From positions 1-32,875 of IMG/VR virus record IMGVR_UViG_3300043773_002196: a DNA stretch of 32,875 nucleotides; one strand, 5' to 3'. How positions within the stretch are numbered: the stretch's first letter is position 1; each line of letters opens with the position of its first letter. The notes beneath the pieces are model-generated. The model did no database searches and had not been told where the DNA came from. It saw only the letters and a program-made list of their open reading frames with translations. Of the stretch, positions 31,317 through 32,875 are shown piece by piece. Made by a program: the position numbers and the translations under genes. Origin of the DNA: a virus.

Positions 31317-32062
31317 AAATCGAGATCGATCTCATCATCGGCTTGGGGCTTGAACGTCCCGAGCAACTCCACAGGCGTAGCGTATCCCGCTGCGCCTTTT
31401 GATCTATTTGCCTTCGCACACACCACTGCAAGCCTTGCGTGCTCAAGATGCCACTCCTTCCACGACTGCCATAGCGTGTCGTCCTTTATTCGTTTGCCAG
31501 TTGGTGGCCCGCAAAGTATAATGTCAGCATACGTCAGCATGTTATGGCTCACCCACTCGTCCGCAAGCTGCGCGAAGGGCTTCCCGTGGTGGTCGATGTC
31601 GACCCTCGTTCCTTTCCTGAGAAGGCGCCCTGTCACCAGGCACTCGATCGGGTAGCTCGTGGTCGCCTTGTAATCACGGAGTTGCTGCTCCACCCCACGG
31701 CGCATCGCTGCCTTGACAGTGTTGAAATGCTTCTCCTCTAGGGTTGCAGTAGTGGCGATCTTTTTGGTGGGATACAGCGCCTCGATGAGTTTCGCCTTCG
31801 GGACGGGCTGCCTGGTGCCTCCACCCTCGAGGGAGATCATCTTCACTCTCCTTCCGCCCGCCATCTCGAAATAGCGAAGATAGACAGCAGTGTCAGGTTT
31901 TTGGGCCAGCTTCTCCCATCTTTCGGACAATTTGCAAACGCGAAGAATGAAGTCGCGGGGCGCTCCAATAAGCCGGGAATTTGCGCGATTGTTGTCGATG
32001 ATGCGGCTCACCTTTTGAGTGAATTCGCCTTTGTTTAAGCCAAGGGTTTCCTTCGCGGTCAT
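31313..32062 (-). CDS. HNH-like nuclease (DUF3223/DCL-like region), 249 aa
   Basis: This is the only minus-strand gene. ATG at 32062 is preferred over a TTG at 32095, which would lie two bases from the divergent oxygenase start. The C-terminal half contains IECLVTGRLLRKGTRVDIDH, then KPFAQLADEWV, then WHLEHARLAVVCAKANRSKG. This arrangement, D-(I/H)-D-H, PF..L...W, and WK.(W/F)H...A.L...C..AN..KG, fits a small HNH-type or DUF3223 metal-dependent nuclease domain. The N-terminal half is helical (KVSRIIDNNRANSRLIGAPR). Stand-alone nucleases lying between phage operons are frequently homing endonucleases. An intergenic, minus-strand insertion agrees with that, although no intron is visible. Confidence 0.65.
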   Translation of the reverse strand: MTAKETLGLNKGEFTQKVSRIIDNNRANSRLIGAPRDFILRVCKLSERWEKLAQKPDTAVYLRYFEMAGGRRVKMISLEGGGTRQPVPKAKLIEALYPTKKIATTATLEEKHFNTVKAAMRRGVEQQLRDYKATTSYPIECLVTGRLLRKGTRVDIDHHGKPFAQLADEWVSHNMLTYADIILCGPPTGKRIKDDTLWQSWKEWHLEHARLAVVCAKANRSKGAAGYATPVELLGTFKPQADDEIDLDF

Positions 32063-32097
32063 GCGACTATAGTAGTTATGTTGAGTGTTACCCAAGC

Positions 32098-32664
32098 ATG
32101 ACCTTTTTGGAGCCTCAATGGGACTCCATCTTCTCCTCCTTCATCTTTTCCTTCGTGCTCCCGTCGGAGATTCAAGATCAGATCATGAGTGAGTGTGTGT
32201 CCCTGCGTCAAACTGGCTTAAGGGGCGTAAAGAAGAGCAATCTTGGAGGCTGGCAGAGCGACTTCATCGAGGATCGTGGACCCGGCATCACTTACCTCAT
32301 CGACAGCGCTACGGCGTTTGCTCGAGAGGTTGTGACGCCAAACCGAAATCTTGAGTCCCTCGCTTACAAAATCTTGAGTCTGTGGGTTAATTTCAACTCC
32401 GCCTCGGATTTCAATGAGCCCCACACTCACGGTGACACCAAGATAACTGGTGTTTACTATGTTAGGGTTCCCCAAGGAGCTGGGGAGCTATGCTTGATCC
32501 GTCCAGACCACAATCCCATTTTTCCTTCAGAGGACACCACTCTCAGATTGGTTCCCCAACAGGGGCGAGTCTACCTCTTTCCAGGCCACCTCATTCATTA
32601 TGTATTGGCCGGAGACAAAAGTCAAACTGAACAGCGTGTATCAATCGCCTTTAATATGGTTTAG
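32098..32664 (+). CDS. 2OG-Fe(II) oxygenase superfamily protein, 188 aa
   Basis: The protein matches the putative 2OG-Fe(II) oxygenase family common in cyanophages. Iron-binding candidates are H109 and H111 in NEPHTHGDTKITGVYYVRVP, and H164 or H167 in GRVYLFPGHLIHYVLAG. The likely 2-oxoglutarate-binding Arg180 lies in RVSIAFNM. Its reaction would use O2 and 2-oxoglutarate to hydroxylate a substrate, which is not known for these phage enzymes. Upstream, LGGWQSDFIEDRGPGITYLI is the usual N-terminal block. Start ATG 32098 faces the minus-strand gene. There is no GGGTAAAA motif upstream, so it is probably not in the same expression class as the fibre genes. Confidence 0.85.
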   Translation: MTFLEPQWDSIFSSFIFSFVLPSEIQDQIMSECVSLRQTGLRGVKKSNLGGWQSDFIEDRGPGITYLIDSATAFAREVVTPNRNLESLAYKILSLWVNFNSASDFNEPHTHGDTKITGVYYVRVPQGAGELCLIRPDHNPIFPSEDTTLRLVPQQGRVYLFPGHLIHYVLAGDKSQTEQRVSIAFNMV

Positions 32665-32676
32665 CACACAGATGTA

Positions 32677-32875
32677 ATGAGTCACAAGACATCCGTGCCC
32701 GCCGAGGAACGGATCTACTCACCCGACTACCGTGAGGTGCTCGAACCGTTCGAGGACCAACTCGTTGAAGTCACGGGGAGGATAAAGGAGTTTCGTCAGC
32801 ACCCCAGAAAGAAACACTTAGAGACCGTTCTCCTTGTCAACCTCATCGTGACACCTATGCCCCTAGGGGAATCCG
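32677..32875 (+). CDS. Hypothetical protein, N-terminal part (cut by window)
   Basis: An ATG 13 bases after the oxygenase stop opens a frame that runs to the right edge (66 residues so far). It begins MSHKTSVPAEERIYSPDYRE and contains FEDQLVEVTGRIKEFRQHP-RKKHLETVLLVNLIVTP. The alternating strand pattern V-E-V-T-G-R-I ... T-V-L-L-V-N-L could be an OB-like barrel, but this is only a pattern. No family is recognised. No Shine-Dalgarno sequence is clear. Confidence 0.5.
   Translation, partial: MSHKTSVPAEERIYSPDYREVLEPFEDQLVEVTGRIKEFRQHPRKKHLETVLLVNLIVTPMPLGES

Noticed and set aside
31322-31333. Perfect 12-base palindrome GAGATCGATCTC at the convergent gene ends
   Set aside because: It has no loop and no T-run, and lies in the last codons of the minus-strand gene; chance is sufficient, though it could weakly affect either transcript.
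32057-32097. Sigma-70-like promoter (TTGGGT, 18 bases, TATAGT) for the minus-strand gene
   Set aside because: The -35 match is only three of six and the -10 lies a few bases from the ATG, leaving almost no leader. Possible, but not supportable.

Overview
The window reads as part of a tailed-phage genome of the T4-like cyanomyovirus type. The evidence is a PhoH-like C-terminus at the left edge, a very large set of tail-fibre and collar genes built from the modules typical of cyanophages, a 2OG-Fe(II) oxygenase, and dense + strand packing with start/stop overlaps. About half the bases are G+C, richer than many marine cyanophages. Host and genus cannot be fixed from this window, and I see no photosynthesis genes, tRNAs, rRNA or CRISPR.

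Layout. (1) 2-2133: the end of phoH, three small uncharacterised genes and a GT32-type glycosyltransferase, all joined by overlapping stops and starts. (2) 2164-9647: eleven genes in two units, mostly highly charged, low-complexity or coiled-coil proteins. Several share a short N-terminal peptide (M-x-G-x-F-x-P-E-A-L-like) and/or a two-cysteine mini-motif (C-x-(R/K)-P-(N/D)-G-...-C-R-x-G). The largest, 705 aa, has a complete protein-kinase-like catalytic core after a run of helical repeats. I infer that these may be virion-internal or co-delivered proteins. (3) 9706-31316: about 21.6 kb of tail-fibre, collar, collagen-like and fibre-associated genes. They combine a few N-terminal anchor types, beta-rich GGV repeats, a recurring C-terminal domain and metal-binding HxH tips. 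(4) 31313-32062, minus strand: a lone HNH-like nuclease gene, then a 2OG-Fe(II) oxygenase and the start of an unidentified gene on the + strand.

Regulation. The octamer GGGTAAAA occurs eight times. It sits in (or overlaps the stop codon bordering) every + strand intergenic gap of 15 bases or more between 1 and 31316, 21 to 46 bases upstream of the next ATG. I saw no other copy. It divides the window into plausible transcription units and is best explained as this phage's late promoter, replacing the T4-type TATAAATA. No gene-free stretch exceeds about 60 bases.
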